Below are positions 18,130-28,035 of a stretch of 45,138 bases of DNA, in pieces (position 1 is the stretch's first letter; each line of letters starts with the position of its first letter). The position numbers were made by a program, and so were the translations under genes. This DNA comes from Candidatus Pacearchaeota archaeon CG_4_10_14_0_2_um_filter_35_33 (GTDB lineage Archaea; Nanobdellota; Nanobdellia; Pacearchaeales; GW2011-AR1). The notes beneath the pieces are model-generated. The model saw nothing but the letters and a program-made list of their open reading frames with translations, had not been told where the DNA came from and did not search any database. The stretch covers positions 1-45,138 of the forward strand of contig PFOR01000007.1 of NCBI GenBank assembly GCA_002792635.1, read 5' to 3'.

Positions 18130-20286
18130 ATGAAAGAAAGCTATATTCAACTTGAGATAAGAGAAGCTCTTCAGGAAGACATAGATAAAGGTGTAGCCAG
18201 ATTATCTTCTAATTCTATGGATAAACTTGGTGTAACCTCTGGAGATATATTGGAAATAAGAGGCAAAAATTCTACTGCGGTCAAGATTTTGAGAGCAATA
18301 AATGGCCAAGAGTCAGAAACAATAAGACTTGATGGAACAACAAGATCTAATATTGGCTCTTCTATTGGAGAAAAGATATCTGTAAGAAAAGTCCAAATTT
18401 CTGAGGCTAAAAGCATTACACTATCTCCTCTACAAGAGGTGAGATTCTCAGATGATCCTACAGAATATTTTCATTCAAAACTTCTTCATAAGCCGTTATT
18501 TCAGGGTCAAAAAACAATTATAGATGTGTTTGGAACAAGACTCGGATATGTAATATCGAAGACCAACCCAAAAGACTATGTTATTGTGACTCCCGCTACC
18601 AAGATAATTGTTTCTGACAAACCTTTCGCAGGAGATATAAAGGCAACGGGTGTAACTTATGAAGATGTTGGCGGTTTAAAGGAAGAGGTTGAATTAATAA
18701 GAGAAATGGTTGAGCTTCCTATGAAGCATCCTGAAGTATTTCAAAAATTGGGCGTGGGATCACCTAAGGGAGTTCTATTAACAGGGCCTCCTGGGACGGG
18801 CAAGACTCTTCTTGCTAAGGCTGTGGCAAGTGAGACCGATTCTGCATTCTTCTCCATAGCAGGACCTGAAATAATGTCCAAATATTATGGAGAATCTGAG
18901 AAACACATAAGGGAAATATTTGATCAGGCAGAAAAGAATGCACCTGCAATAGTCTTTATTGATGAAATTGATTCCATTGCCCCTAAACGGGGGGAGGGAA
19001 CAGACCAAACTGAAAAAAGAATTGTTGCTCAACTCTTGACTTTAATGGATGGCTTGAAATCAAGAGGTCAAGTCGTGGTTATGGCAGCCACTAATAGACC
19101 TGATGATATTGATGAAGCTCTAAGGAGACCTGGGAGATTCGATAGAGAAATTAAGATAAATCCTCCTGATGAGACAGGTAGAAAAGAGATATTAAGGATT
19201 CATACGAGAGGAATGCCCTTGGATAAGGATGTAAACTTTGATGAAATAGCCAATAGGACTATGGGTTATACCGGAGCAGATATAGAAGTCTTATGTAAGG
19301 AGGCCGCATTGAAGTCAATCAAGCCTTATTTTAGCCAGTTGAAAAATCTCCAAGAAAAAGTTCCTACCCAAATATTAGATAAGATAAAAGTTTCCAAGGG
19401 ACATTTTATAGATGCTATGAAACACGTAGAGCCCTCTGCCATGAGAGAAGTTTTAATCAATAAGCCAAATGTCAGATGGGAAGATATTGGTGGTCTAGAA
19501 AATGTCAAAGAAAAATTGAGAGAGCTGATAGAACTTCCGTTAATTAGACCAGACTTGTTTGTCGCAGCCGGGATAAAACCAAGTAAAGGAATACTTTTGT
19601 CTGGGCCTCCTGGGACGGGCAAGACTCTTCTTGCTAAGGCTGTAGCTACAGAATCAAATGCTAATTTTATTTCTGTAAAGGGTCCAGAACTTATCAGTAA
19701 ATGGGTCGGAGAATCTGAGAAAAGAGTCAGGGAAATATTCAAGAAAGCAAGACAAGTTGCTCCAGCAATAATCTTCTTTGACGAGTTTGACAGCATTTCT
19801 AAACACAGGGGCTCTTCCATGAATGATTCTACTGACAGAGTTGTAAATCAGCTACTTACTGAATTGGACGGGATAGAAAACTTAGAGAAAGTTATTGTTG
19901 TTGCAGCGACAAACAGGAAGGACCTTATTGAACCTTCTCTATTAAGACCTGGTAGAATTGAGGCACATGTAGAACTTTCAAACCCGGACAAGAACACAAG
20001 AAAGAAAATATTTGAGATTCATACGAGAGGAATGCCCTTGGATAAGAGCGTGGATATGGGGGAATATTTGGACAAGACAGATGGATGGACTGGAGCAGAT
20101 ATAGAATCTATGTGTAGGAATGCTGGAATATTAGCAATAAAGAGATATTATAAAACTGGCAAAAAAGGAGATAAAATCAGGATTATGAAAAAAGATTTTG
20201 ATGAAGCCTTAAAAATTGTTACTGAATCAATAGGAAAGCCATTAAAAGAAGAAAAGAAAGACAACAAGAAACAGGCAAAGAAATAG
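18130..20286 (+). CDS. CDC48/VCP-like AAA+ ATPase
   Basis: Two [15 protein letters not shown] motifs, CDC48 N-domain. Confidence 0.97.
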   Translation: MKESYIQLEIREALQEDIDKGVARLSSNSMDKLGVTSGDILEIRGKNSTAVKILRAINGQESETIRLDGTTRSNIGSSIGEKISVRKVQISEAKSITLSPLQEVRFSDDPTEYFHSKLLHKPLFQGQKTIIDVFGTRLGYVISKTNPKDYVIVTPATKIIVSDKPFAGDIKATGVTYEDVGGLKEEVELIREMVELPMKHPEVFQKLGVGSPKGVLLTGPPGTGKTLLAKAVASETDSAFFSIAGPEIMSKYYGESEKHIREIFDQAEKNAPAIVFIDEIDSIAPKRGEGTDQTEKRIVAQLLTLMDGLKSRGQVVVMAATNRPDDIDEALRRPGRFDREIKINPPDETGRKEILRIHTRGMPLDKDVNFDEIANRTMGYTGADIEVLCKEAALKSIKPYFSQLKNLQEKVPTQILDKIKVSKGHFIDAMKHVEPSAMREVLINKPNVRWEDIGGLENVKEKLRELIELPLIRPDLFVAAGIKPSKGILLSGPPGTGKTLLAKAVATESNANFISVKGPELISKWVGESEKRVREIFKKARQVAPAIIFFDEFDSISKHRGSSMNDSTDRVVNQLLTELDGIENLEKVIVVAATNRKDLIEPSLLRPGRIEAHVELSNPDKNTRKKIFEIHTRGMPLDKSVDMGEYLDKTDGWTGADIESMCRNAGILAIKRYYKTGKKGDKIRIMKKDFDEALKIVTESIGKPLKEEKKDNKKQAKK

Positions 20287-20408
20287 ATGCCTGTAATCTC
20301 GACGATTTTTATAAATCAAAACCAGGAGTCAGAAGGCTCTGCCCAGATATCAAAGAGTCCAAACAGAAAGATTTAAATATGTTAATATGATATTAATACC
20401 AAGTTAAT

Positions 20409-20651
20409 ATGGTAAAAGCAATAGTAAATATATCAGATGAAGCGAACAGGATTTTTAACATTCTGAAAGCGAAGCATGGGCTTAAAGATAAGTCAGAGGC
20501 GATTAATTTAATGGCTGTTGAGTATGGAGAGGAATTACTTGAACCTGAATTAAGGCCTGAATTTATTGAGAAAATGTTAAAAATTAAGGAAGAAAAAGCT
20601 ATTCATGTGGGAAGCGTTGATAATTTAAGGAAATTAATAGAGATTAATTAA
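20409..20651 (+). CDS. DUF2683-like small protein (antitoxin-like)
   Basis: MVKAIVNISDEANRIFNILKAKHGLKDKSEAINLMAVEYGEELL. Confidence 0.7.
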   Translation: MVKAIVNISDEANRIFNILKAKHGLKDKSEAINLMAVEYGEELLEPELRPEFIEKMLKIKEEKAIHVGSVDNLRKLIEIN

Positions 20652-21041
20652 ATGAAATGCCCTATTTACATGGAATTAGAAGAAGTATTTCAAATAATAT
20701 CTGCGGGCAGAAAAGAAGGGAAGAAAGAGATAATAATTGGGATAGATGTTAATATTAAAAATCAGAATCTAGAAGAATTGCCATATATCTGGATAGACCT
20801 AGAAAATAATATTATTAAAATGACAACAGATGGCACAGACCTCATAGATAATTTAGAAGTTTTATCTGAGGAATTACACAAATTGGGAATACTTAGATTT
20901 GAAGTGAATTCCCATTTGCATGAAGGGGAGAGTCATGATAAAGATATTAGCTTCCAAGTAAAAGATGATAAAAAAATTTCAGCAGTGATTTCATATTTTA
21001 TTAAAAAATCTAAAGCTAATTTGGATTATTCTTTTAAATAA
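20652..21041 (+). CDS. Hypothetical protein directly downstream of the DUF2683-like gene
   Basis: Starts immediately after the upstream stop. Confidence 0.55.
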   Translation: MKCPIYMELEEVFQIISAGRKEGKKEIIIGIDVNIKNQNLEELPYIWIDLENNIIKMTTDGTDLIDNLEVLSEELHKLGILRFEVNSHLHEGESHDKDISFQVKDDKKISAVISYFIKKSKANLDYSFK

Positions 21042-21057
21042 AAAGGATATAATTTAC

Positions 21058-21141
21058 CTCGACAAAATATATAAAGAACGGAGATTTATATCGAATATAA
21101 GATTGGGAGTTCAACTAACCGATTGAACGCGGTTGAGGCGT
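21058..21141 (+). repeat. ~84-bp direct repeat copy 1 (TATA-containing leader)
   Basis: 76/84 identical by eye to 26108-26191, no indels. Confidence 0.9.
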
Positions 21142-21213
21142 AATACCCTTTACATCTCTATTAAACCTAAAGTAAAGGGTAAGATTTAAATAATCGTGAC
21201 ATCTCTATTTCTC

Positions 21214-22221
21214 ATGGCTTACATTTATAAGAAAATAGTGAAAGGGAAACCATACTACTACCTGAGGGTTTCCAAACGCGTTAAAGGCAAAATAGTGGTT
21301 AAAGATATTGCCTATCTTGGGAGCAATCCTAATGACATAAAAGAAAGACTTAAGGAAATTCCAGAAAAATATAAGGGTGAAATTAGAAAAACATATAGGA
21401 AAATAAAGAAATCGATCGAATCGGAACATTATCTAAATAAAATTAAGAAAAGCAAACTTAAAGAAGACCTATTTATTGATAAAAAATTGTTATTAGAGAT
21501 TGAGGCAAATAAGCTACACTTCAACACTGAATTTCTTAAATTAGACACTAAAACAAAAAATGAAATTTATCACCAATTTCTTATTGATTTTGCATATAAC
21601 ACGACCTCCCTAGAAGGAAATACGATAACCTTAGAGGAAGCTCATAAATTGCTTACAGAAAATCTCACTCCAAAGGATAGAACATTAAGAGAAATCCATG
21701 ATTTAAAGAATACTGAAAAGGTATTTTTCGATTTGATAAACAAGAAAGGCAAGATTACCCATAACCTAATCATAAAAACTCATGATGAATTGATGTTAAA
21801 TATTGATAAACGTAAAGGCTACAGAACTCACGACATCAGAGTCTTCAAATCCCGTTTTGATGCCTCTCCAGGAGAATATGTCAAAACTGATATGGATTTG
21901 CTACTTAGATGGTATGAAGATAATCTAAAGAAACTGCACCCTTTAGTGCTTGCAGTAATGTTCCATCATAAATTTGAGAGAATACACCCATTCGGGGATG
22001 GTAATGGGAGAACAGGAAGAATGCTTATGAATTATATTTTGCTTCAATCCAAATATCCCCCAATAATAGTAAGAAAAGTGAGAAGAAATGATTATCTAAA
22101 TGCATTAGCTGATGCTGATAAGTCTAATCTAACTGATATGGATAAAAAACATTACAAGAAGCTTATTAAATTCATATCAGAAGAGTTTGTTGATGGTTAC
22201 TGGAATATGTTTTTAGTTTAG
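21214..22221 (+). CDS. Fic domain protein
   Basis: Fic motif HPFGDGNGRTGR; upstream inhibitory-like TTSLEGNTI. Confidence 0.93.
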   Translation: MAYIYKKIVKGKPYYYLRVSKRVKGKIVVKDIAYLGSNPNDIKERLKEIPEKYKGEIRKTYRKIKKSIESEHYLNKIKKSKLKEDLFIDKKLLLEIEANKLHFNTEFLKLDTKTKNEIYHQFLIDFAYNTTSLEGNTITLEEAHKLLTENLTPKDRTLREIHDLKNTEKVFFDLINKKGKITHNLIIKTHDELMLNIDKRKGYRTHDIRVFKSRFDASPGEYVKTDMDLLLRWYEDNLKKLHPLVLAVMFHHKFERIHPFGDGNGRTGRMLMNYILLQSKYPPIIVRKVRRNDYLNALADADKSNLTDMDKKHYKKLIKFISEEFVDGYWNMFLV

Positions 22222-22560
22222 ATTTGAGAAACGTCTGCCTCTACACTTTATTAAAAAGTACCTAATATTGAATTTTGTAGGGGTACAAATATATAGTAGC
22301 TAATAATTAGAGGATCAAGGAAGTGTCTACAAAAAAGAAAAAATAGGGTTTTGTGGGCACCCAATAAGACTCAACAATAAATTATTTATATCATCGATAC
22401 TATCGACCTATAACAGCTAATAAACCACGACCCTATGTTTAGGGTGGTGAATCAAACTTTCTATCAAAGTTTCGGTTGGGGCGTATACCTATTCTGTTGT
22501 ATCCAACTGTACAACATTTGGCACAGATAAAGCTATATATCTAGTTGTCCTAGATAAATT

Positions 22561-23316
22561 ATGACTGATGAGCTAATAATGAAGGCCTTTGAATCAGTAG
22601 GCATACCTAAAATGCAAACCAAAGTTTATTTAGATTTATTGAAAAATAAAGAATCGTCTGCGACACAGGTTTCAAAAAGAACAAGGATGCACAGGGCTAA
22701 TGTCTATGATACATTGAATAAGCTTAAGGAAAGAAATCTTGTTTATTTGTCCACTAAAGAAGGAAAGCAGATATTTGTTGCATTGCCTACAGATATGATT
22801 CTTAATGAAGAAAAAGATAAGCTAGAGAAACTTAAATCGGCAATGGATTATATAAAAACAACTTATGTATCTGGACAAACTCCAAAGGTATATACTCTTG
22901 AAGGATTAAATGCAGTAAAAAGTATTTTATTTAGCCTTTTAGATAAAAAATCAGATGTTTGGATTTATGGGCTTGCAGAAAATGAAAATATAATCAATGT
23001 TTTAAATGACAGATTAATGCATTCTTTCCATATTGAAAGGATAAAAAAACATATTGAACTTAAACTCTTATTCTATAAGCTTCCTATTGAAGAAATAAAA
23101 ACTCTTAGCAGTCTAAAATTTACAGAAGCAAAACTTTTGCCAAAAACTCAGCAATCAAAAACTTCTCAAATAACCCAGATAGTTTATGATGGGTTTGTTT
23201 ATATTACTCTTTGGATTAATCCCATTTATACAATTGTAATAGAAAACGATGTTATTGCGAAAGAATATCTTGATTTATACCGCATTCTTTGGGATTACTC
23301 TAAGAAGGTAGTGTGA
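22561..23316 (+). CDS. TrmB-family transcriptional regulator
   Basis: GIPKMQTKVYLDLLKNKESSATQVSKRTRMHRANVYDTLNKLKERNLV. Confidence 0.85.
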   Translation: MTDELIMKAFESVGIPKMQTKVYLDLLKNKESSATQVSKRTRMHRANVYDTLNKLKERNLVYLSTKEGKQIFVALPTDMILNEEKDKLEKLKSAMDYIKTTYVSGQTPKVYTLEGLNAVKSILFSLLDKKSDVWIYGLAENENIINVLNDRLMHSFHIERIKKHIELKLLFYKLPIEEIKTLSSLKFTEAKLLPKTQQSKTSQITQIVYDGFVYITLWINPIYTIVIENDVIAKEYLDLYRILWDYSKKVV

Positions 23317-23543
23317 TTTTTTATTGCCAGTTAAACACTCTCGAGATTACTTAATTTTAAGGGTTAAAGAACCAGCCTTTTGCTCAATTATTAGTCATAA
23401 ATATTATTTCTATGTCCTGTTTTTAGAATTTGTATTGTATTTTGTTCAATTAAGTCTATCCTCATACAACTATTATGAAGAGCTACTGCTCTACCATATA
23501 TACTTGATTAACTGTAGTATATTACAAGGGAGGCAAAAATAAA

Positions 23544-23825
23544 ATGAAAAATAAACAAAGAATGAAGAATGACTTGGCAACTGATAATCGGAGAGAAGCT
23601 GTAGATAGAACGCTGAGCAATAACCGGAATAGGAATGATGCATTAACTCAAGAGAGAAGATTTGAGTCGGATAAAACTCTGAACAAGAATAGAGCTAGAA
23701 ACGATGAAATAACTACTAAGAGAAGAGAGATAAGGGATGCAAACAGTCCCAAAGGGGTTTTAGCAATATTTTTATTAATATTAATTGTTTTGGTAATTGG
23801 TTCTTATTTCATTTTTATCTTTTAA
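23544..23825 (+). CDS. Small tail-anchored protein with degenerate NRxRND repeats
   Basis: RTLSNNRNRNDALTQERRFESDKTLNKNRARNDEITTKRR plus C-terminal TM. Confidence 0.65.
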   Translation: MKNKQRMKNDLATDNRREAVDRTLSNNRNRNDALTQERRFESDKTLNKNRARNDEITTKRREIRDANSPKGVLAIFLLILIVLVIGSYFIFIF

Positions 23826-23831
23826 ATTAAA

Positions 23832-24146
23832 ATGATAAAAGTAAAAAATGAACACGTCTTTCCAAAAGATGGGGGCTGGATGGTCAGACATGAAGGAATG
23901 AAAAAAACTTTTAGATTTTTTGAAATTAAAGAAGATGCAATGGAATATGCTGGAATAATGGCTATTAATAATGGTAGTTTTGTCGTCACTCATAAATATA
24001 ATGGACAATTTAAGGAATTTAGAAAGGGAAATGAGATAATTGCAAGGATACATGAAAAAATTCCAAGGATAACTGATATCATTGAGATAAAACACCCTAT
24101 TGTTAACAATACACAACCTATTGTTGAGACAATAACTCCCATTTAG
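23832..24146 (+). CDS. DUF2188-like small protein
   Basis: VFPKDGGWMVRHEGMKKTFRFFEIKEDAMEYA. Confidence 0.65.
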   Translation: MIKVKNEHVFPKDGGWMVRHEGMKKTFRFFEIKEDAMEYAGIMAINNGSFVVTHKYNGQFKEFRKGNEIIARIHEKIPRITDIIEIKHPIVNNTQPIVETITPI

Positions 24147-24287
24147 AAGAAGGCTCTTGAGACATGAGGGTAAGTAGTCAATAACCTATTTTTATGCCTC
24201 ATAGAGTCTATTTTCCAAATTAGAAAAAATATAGAACTTAACACAGCAGGAGTTCATAGAATTAGTTTATAATTAAATAAAGATAAA

Positions 24288-24662
24288 ATGACAAAAATAA
24301 AAAATAATGTAGAAAAACTGAATACCTTAATCAAAGAAGGTAAAATCTTAGAGGCATTTGAAAAATATTATGATGAAAGTGTAGTTATCCAAGTTAATGG
24401 AAATCCATCTATAACTGGAAAAGAGCAGAACAGAAAAAGAGAGATGATTTTCTTGCAAGAAATAGAAAAATTAAACAGTGCCGTAATAAATTCAGTTACT
24501 TTTGGAGGAGATGAAGATAATGTTGCAATGACAGAATGGGCAATAAATATTGAAAATAAAGACGGAAAAAAGAAAACAATTTATCGTGTAAATGTTCAAC
24601 ATTGGAAAGATGATAAAATAATAAATGAAAAATTGTATTTTTGCGGAGATCAAAAATTCTAG
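24288..24662 (+). CDS. SnoaL-like/NTF2-fold protein
   Basis: KILEAFEKYYDESVVIQVNGNPSITGKEQNRKRE. Confidence 0.7.
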   Translation: MTKIKNNVEKLNTLIKEGKILEAFEKYYDESVVIQVNGNPSITGKEQNRKREMIFLQEIEKLNSAVINSVTFGGDEDNVAMTEWAINIENKDGKKKTIYRVNVQHWKDDKIINEKLYFCGDQKF

Positions 24663-24724
24663 AGTATGACATCATACAGCACAGCCATATATAGTATGAT
24701 AACTTTAATGCAACGGAGGATAAA

Positions 24725-24817
24725 ATGAATAAAAAAGGACTTATTGGGCAATTGATAGTAATTGTACTTGCAGTAGTCGGGGGATATTTCTTGCTTAAAT
24801 ATTTTGGAGTATTTTAA
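24725..24817 (+). CDS. 30-aa membrane peptide MNKKGLIGQLIVIVLAVVGGYFLLKYFGVF
   Basis: GGAGG upstream; stop/start overlap (TAATG) with the next gene; not in the supplied ORF list. Confidence 0.6.
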   Translation: MNKKGLIGQLIVIVLAVVGGYFLLKYFGVF

Positions 24818-25299
24818 TGAAACAATCAAAAGAAGATAAATTGGATGAGATAACCGAATGTATAAATCAAAAAGATAGTTTATACCATATCCATAAAAAA
24901 GATGCAGCCCGTTTTGAAGACGAAAGCAAAAAAGAAGGAAAAGGAACAATACCTATAATGACTTATGGTGAATATGTGATTTATTTAAAGGCCGATTCCT
25001 CTATCCCTAATATACCTTTATCTAAATTCAATTATACTTCTGGAACTTTTGAGAAGAAATGGGGTCCAGAACATAAGACTATTGTTTTAACACCCAATCA
25101 TTCGAGCATTAGAAAAGTTGAGATAGAAATTCAAGGTATAGATATTCATAAGATGGAATTGTTGCCTGATAAAACTGGAGATGTAATTGAAGATACAGCC
25201 AAGATAAAAATAACAAGACATTATAGATTTGCTAAGGGTGATTCTGAAAATAAAGGCGATTCAATTTCTGCTTCTCCTGGCAAAACTAATGCTAGATAA
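24817..25299 (+). CDS. Hypothetical protein
   Basis: 160-aa ORF coupled to upstream peptide. Confidence 0.6.
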   Translation: MKQSKEDKLDEITECINQKDSLYHIHKKDAARFEDESKKEGKGTIPIMTYGEYVIYLKADSSIPNIPLSKFNYTSGTFEKKWGPEHKTIVLTPNHSSIRKVEIEIQGIDIHKMELLPDKTGDVIEDTAKIKITRHYRFAKGDSENKGDSISASPGKTNAR

Positions 25300-25432
25300 T
25301 TATTAATTTTACATCTTAAACATGTCCTGTTTTTATAATAAAAAGTATCAATGTATACAACAAGTATGTCTAAATACAGCATCGTTATATATATCTTTTT
25401 TTCTTTAAATAAGCATAAAATGGTGACTAAAT

Positions 25433-25768
25433 ATGTTCAGTTCTAATATGTGTACAGTATGCAATGAGTCTATTTCAGACCCTGTGTGTAGATGTTGTTA
25501 TATTAGACAAATCGAAACTATCTTGAACGACTTAAATCTGCATGAACTGATTGAAGAAGTTATCTTAAACGAGGTAAAAAACAGATTTCCTGAGGGGACT
25601 CTAAATAACACAGAATGTATATTGTGTAGAAAAGATAACGTAGTTATTTGCCGTTATTGTTTTTCTATTATCTTAACAGGCATATTAAGAGAATTATGTT
25701 TTTCTGAAGAGATGATTGAGAATTTTGGATACAATGAAATATATGAAGGGAATGTTTTTCAAAAATGA
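25433..25768 (+). CDS. Cys-rich protein with two zinc-ribbon-like motifs
   Basis: CTVCNESISDPVCRCCYIRQIE and CILCRKDNVVICRYCF. Confidence 0.65.
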   Translation: MFSSNMCTVCNESISDPVCRCCYIRQIETILNDLNLHELIEEVILNEVKNRFPEGTLNNTECILCRKDNVVICRYCFSIILTGILRELCFSEEMIENFGYNEIYEGNVFQK

Positions 25769-25838
25769 ACTACTCACCACCTACTTCATAGCAAGCTGCG
25801 GGGTAAATCCTAGAAGAAAATGTAAATGATCGAGGTTA

Positions 25839-26096
25839 ATGATAGATTTAAAGACTAAACTTATTGGAGTTGAGTGGCAAAGAAAGTTTTTTACTAAAGA
25901 ATTATTGAAAACTTCTAAAATAAAGATAAGATACTTGCCATATGCTTCGGTTCCTCAAGGAGTAATTATAGTTGGAGACAGAGTTGCTACAATGATGTGA
26001 AAGCCTGAGCCAGTTGCTTTTGTTATTCAATCAAACCAAATAGCTGAGGTATATAAAAACTTCTTTTGGGATTTAGGGAACCAAGCCAAGAGATAG
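25839..26096 (+). pseudogene. TrmB-like C-terminal remnant with in-frame TGA (25998-26000)
   Basis: MIDLKTKLIGVEW...VIIVGDRVATMM*KPEPVAFVIQSNQIAEVYKNFFWDLGNQAKR. Confidence 0.6.
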
Positions 26097-26107
26097 ATGC
26101 CAGCAAT

Positions 26108-26191
26108 CTCGACAAAATATATAAAGAACTGGGATTTGTATCGAATATAAGATAGAGAGTTTGACTAACCGATTGAACGCGGTTGGGGCGT
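26108..26191 (+). repeat. ~84-bp direct repeat copy 2
   Basis: See copy 1. Confidence 0.9.
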
Positions 26192-26283
26192 TAACGCATT
26201 ACATAAGTTTAAATACACACTCCAGTTGCCTTTGTTGTAGTTTGAGTCTAAGACTAGCGACCTTTTTCTTTATCTATTAAATA

Positions 26284-26457
26284 ATGGCATATAACAGAAG
26301 ATTCCGTGGAAGTGGAAGGTCAAAGGAAATTGGTTGTTCATGTGGTGGAACTGCTAAGCTTTCTTCAAGGAAGAACTATCCATATGGAAAAAAATCAGAT
26401 AGTGTGACTTCCTGGTTTTATAAGTGTAAATCTTGTGGTGCATTAACTTTTAATTAG
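26284..26457 (+). CDS. Small zinc-ribbon-like protein (57 aa)
   Basis: MAYNRRFRGSGRSKEIGCSCGGTAKLSSRKNYPYGKKSDSVTSWFYKCKSCGALTFN, read by hand. Confidence 0.65.
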   Translation: MAYNRRFRGSGRSKEIGCSCGGTAKLSSRKNYPYGKKSDSVTSWFYKCKSCGALTFN

Positions 26458-26473
26458 GAGAAAGGAGGTAAAA

Positions 26474-26731
26474 ATGAGACAACAAAGAAATAACAAAAAA
26501 GGCTTTTCGGGCAATAGGTCTGGTGGAAGAAGCTTTGGAGGTAATAGGCGTGGTGGAGGCGGTGGAGGTCGGAGTGGTTTTGGAGGAGGTTCAAGAAGCA
26601 ACTTTGGAGGTCCAAGAGAAATGCACAAAACTACATGTTCAGAATGTAAACAAGAATGTGAAGTGCCTTTCAAACCAACCCAAGGAAAGCCAGTTTATTG
26701 TAAGGAATGCTATTCCAAGCATAAAGATTAA
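26474..26731 (+). CDS. RGG/glycine-rich protein with C-terminal CxxC zinc ribbon
   Basis: SGGRSFGGNRRGGGGGGRSGFGGGSRSNFGG...TCSECKQECEVPFKPTQGKPVYCKECYSKHK. Confidence 0.8.
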   Translation: MRQQRNNKKGFSGNRSGGRSFGGNRRGGGGGGRSGFGGGSRSNFGGPREMHKTTCSECKQECEVPFKPTQGKPVYCKECYSKHKD

Positions 26732-26818
26732 TTTTTAGCATTTGCAAAATTATAAAGTTTTAGTTAATTGCAGTTGTGCTATTGCATACTTTTAAAAAGA
26801 GACTCTTTGTAGGATTTT

Positions 26819-27133
26819 ATGGAAAAAGTATGCATTAGGACTTACATTGATGTGAATAGAATGGTTATGGATGGAAGGGCTATTGACTTAGATTCCACTT
26901 TGCTCTCCGCGGCTGTGGAAAATGTGAGAGATAGTGAAAGAGATACTGCTTTGGTTTTGAGGTATGATCATCAAGGCGGGGAAGAATTTTTAGCAAGAGA
27001 GACAGAAAAAATCTTTGAAGTTGCACAAGAGAGCAATTCTACAAGAGGTTTTCAGGTTAATGCTTATACCGGTGAGGAGTTGCCTACTTTAGCAGTTGTT
27101 GGAGAGTTTAGGGCAGAAGTTTATAGGTACTGA
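26819..27133 (+). CDS. Hypothetical protein
   Basis: 104-aa ORF. Confidence 0.6.
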   Translation: MEKVCIRTYIDVNRMVMDGRAIDLDSTLLSAAVENVRDSERDTALVLRYDHQGGEEFLARETEKIFEVAQESNSTRGFQVNAYTGEELPTLAVVGEFRAEVYRY

Positions 27134-27170
27134 CAGCAATATTTATAAAATCAGTTTCATATTTCCAGTC

Positions 27171-28034
27171 ATGAAAAGGAGTATGATTTTACTCGCAAGT
27201 ATTTTTGTTATTTTCCTTAGCACGAGCCTAGTCTCAGCAGAATGTAATCTAGATGCTTCATTAATTAACCAGGACCCTTATCCAGCAATTCCGGGAGATT
27301 ATGTGAAGTTAGTTTTTCAGTTAGAAGGTATTGAGGATGCATCTTGCGGGGTTGTTAAATTTGAGTTATTAGAAAATTATCCAATAACATTTGACCCGGG
27401 AATTTCACACACTACAATAGTAAGAGGAGGAACTTATCAAAGAGATTATAATTCATACTTGAGCATTCCATATAGGATAAGAATCGATAGCGATGCGCTT
27501 GATGGAGAAACACCAATCGAAGTAAGATACAGTTCAGGTCAAGAAAATCCATTGTTTAAAAATTTAGAAACTTTTTATTTAGAAATTGAAGACGCCAAGG
27601 CAGATTTTGAAATCCATGTAGACAAATATTCATATATGACAAAGGAATTAACAATTGAAATTTTGAACATTGCTAAAAGTGATGTGGAAGCTCTTACATT
27701 AGAAATACCCAATCAAGAAGGAGTAAATATTATTGGAACCAACAGAGTAATCGTTGGTGATTTAGATTCCAATGAATACACCATCGCCGACTTCAAGGCA
27801 GATTTAAATTCAAACGAGATAACCATTAACGTATTCTATTCTGATAGCACTGGAGCCAGAAGAAGTGTCGTTAAGAACGTTAATTTCGATTCAACTCTCT
27901 TTGAATCTACTGCTGATAGTAACGGATCATCCACTATCTATATAATTATAATAATAGTTATAATCGCCTTAGTTATTTGGTGGTTTTATAGAAGAAGAAA
28001 AAAGAAACAGCATAAACACCATCGTGCTCATTAA
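27171..28034 (+). CDS. Secreted membrane-anchored protein (S-layer/COG1361-like)
   Basis: Signal peptide at MKRSMILLASIFVIFLSTSLVSAECN; C-terminal TM and basic tail. Confidence 0.7.
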   Translation: MKRSMILLASIFVIFLSTSLVSAECNLDASLINQDPYPAIPGDYVKLVFQLEGIEDASCGVVKFELLENYPITFDPGISHTTIVRGGTYQRDYNSYLSIPYRIRIDSDALDGETPIEVRYSSGQENPLFKNLETFYLEIEDAKADFEIHVDKYSYMTKELTIEILNIAKSDVEALTLEIPNQEGVNIIGTNRVIVGDLDSNEYTIADFKADLNSNEITINVFYSDSTGARRSVVKNVNFDSTLFESTADSNGSSTIYIIIIIVIIALVIWWFYRRRKKKQHKHHRAH

Positions 28035-28035
28035 T

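Noticed and set aside
23324-23542. 72-aa plus ORF
   Set aside because: No start-site context, low-complexity aromatic-rich translation; likely spurious
25839-26096. UGA recoded as tryptophan or selenocysteine
   Set aside because: Many neighbouring genes end in TGA and use TGG for Trp; no SECIS-like evidence; pseudogene is simpler
26443-26738. Pro-rich minus ORF and alternative plus-frame ORF overlapping the RGG protein
   Set aside because: Proline/leucine-rich mirror of glycine-rich coding sequence; the zinc ribbon identifies the real frame
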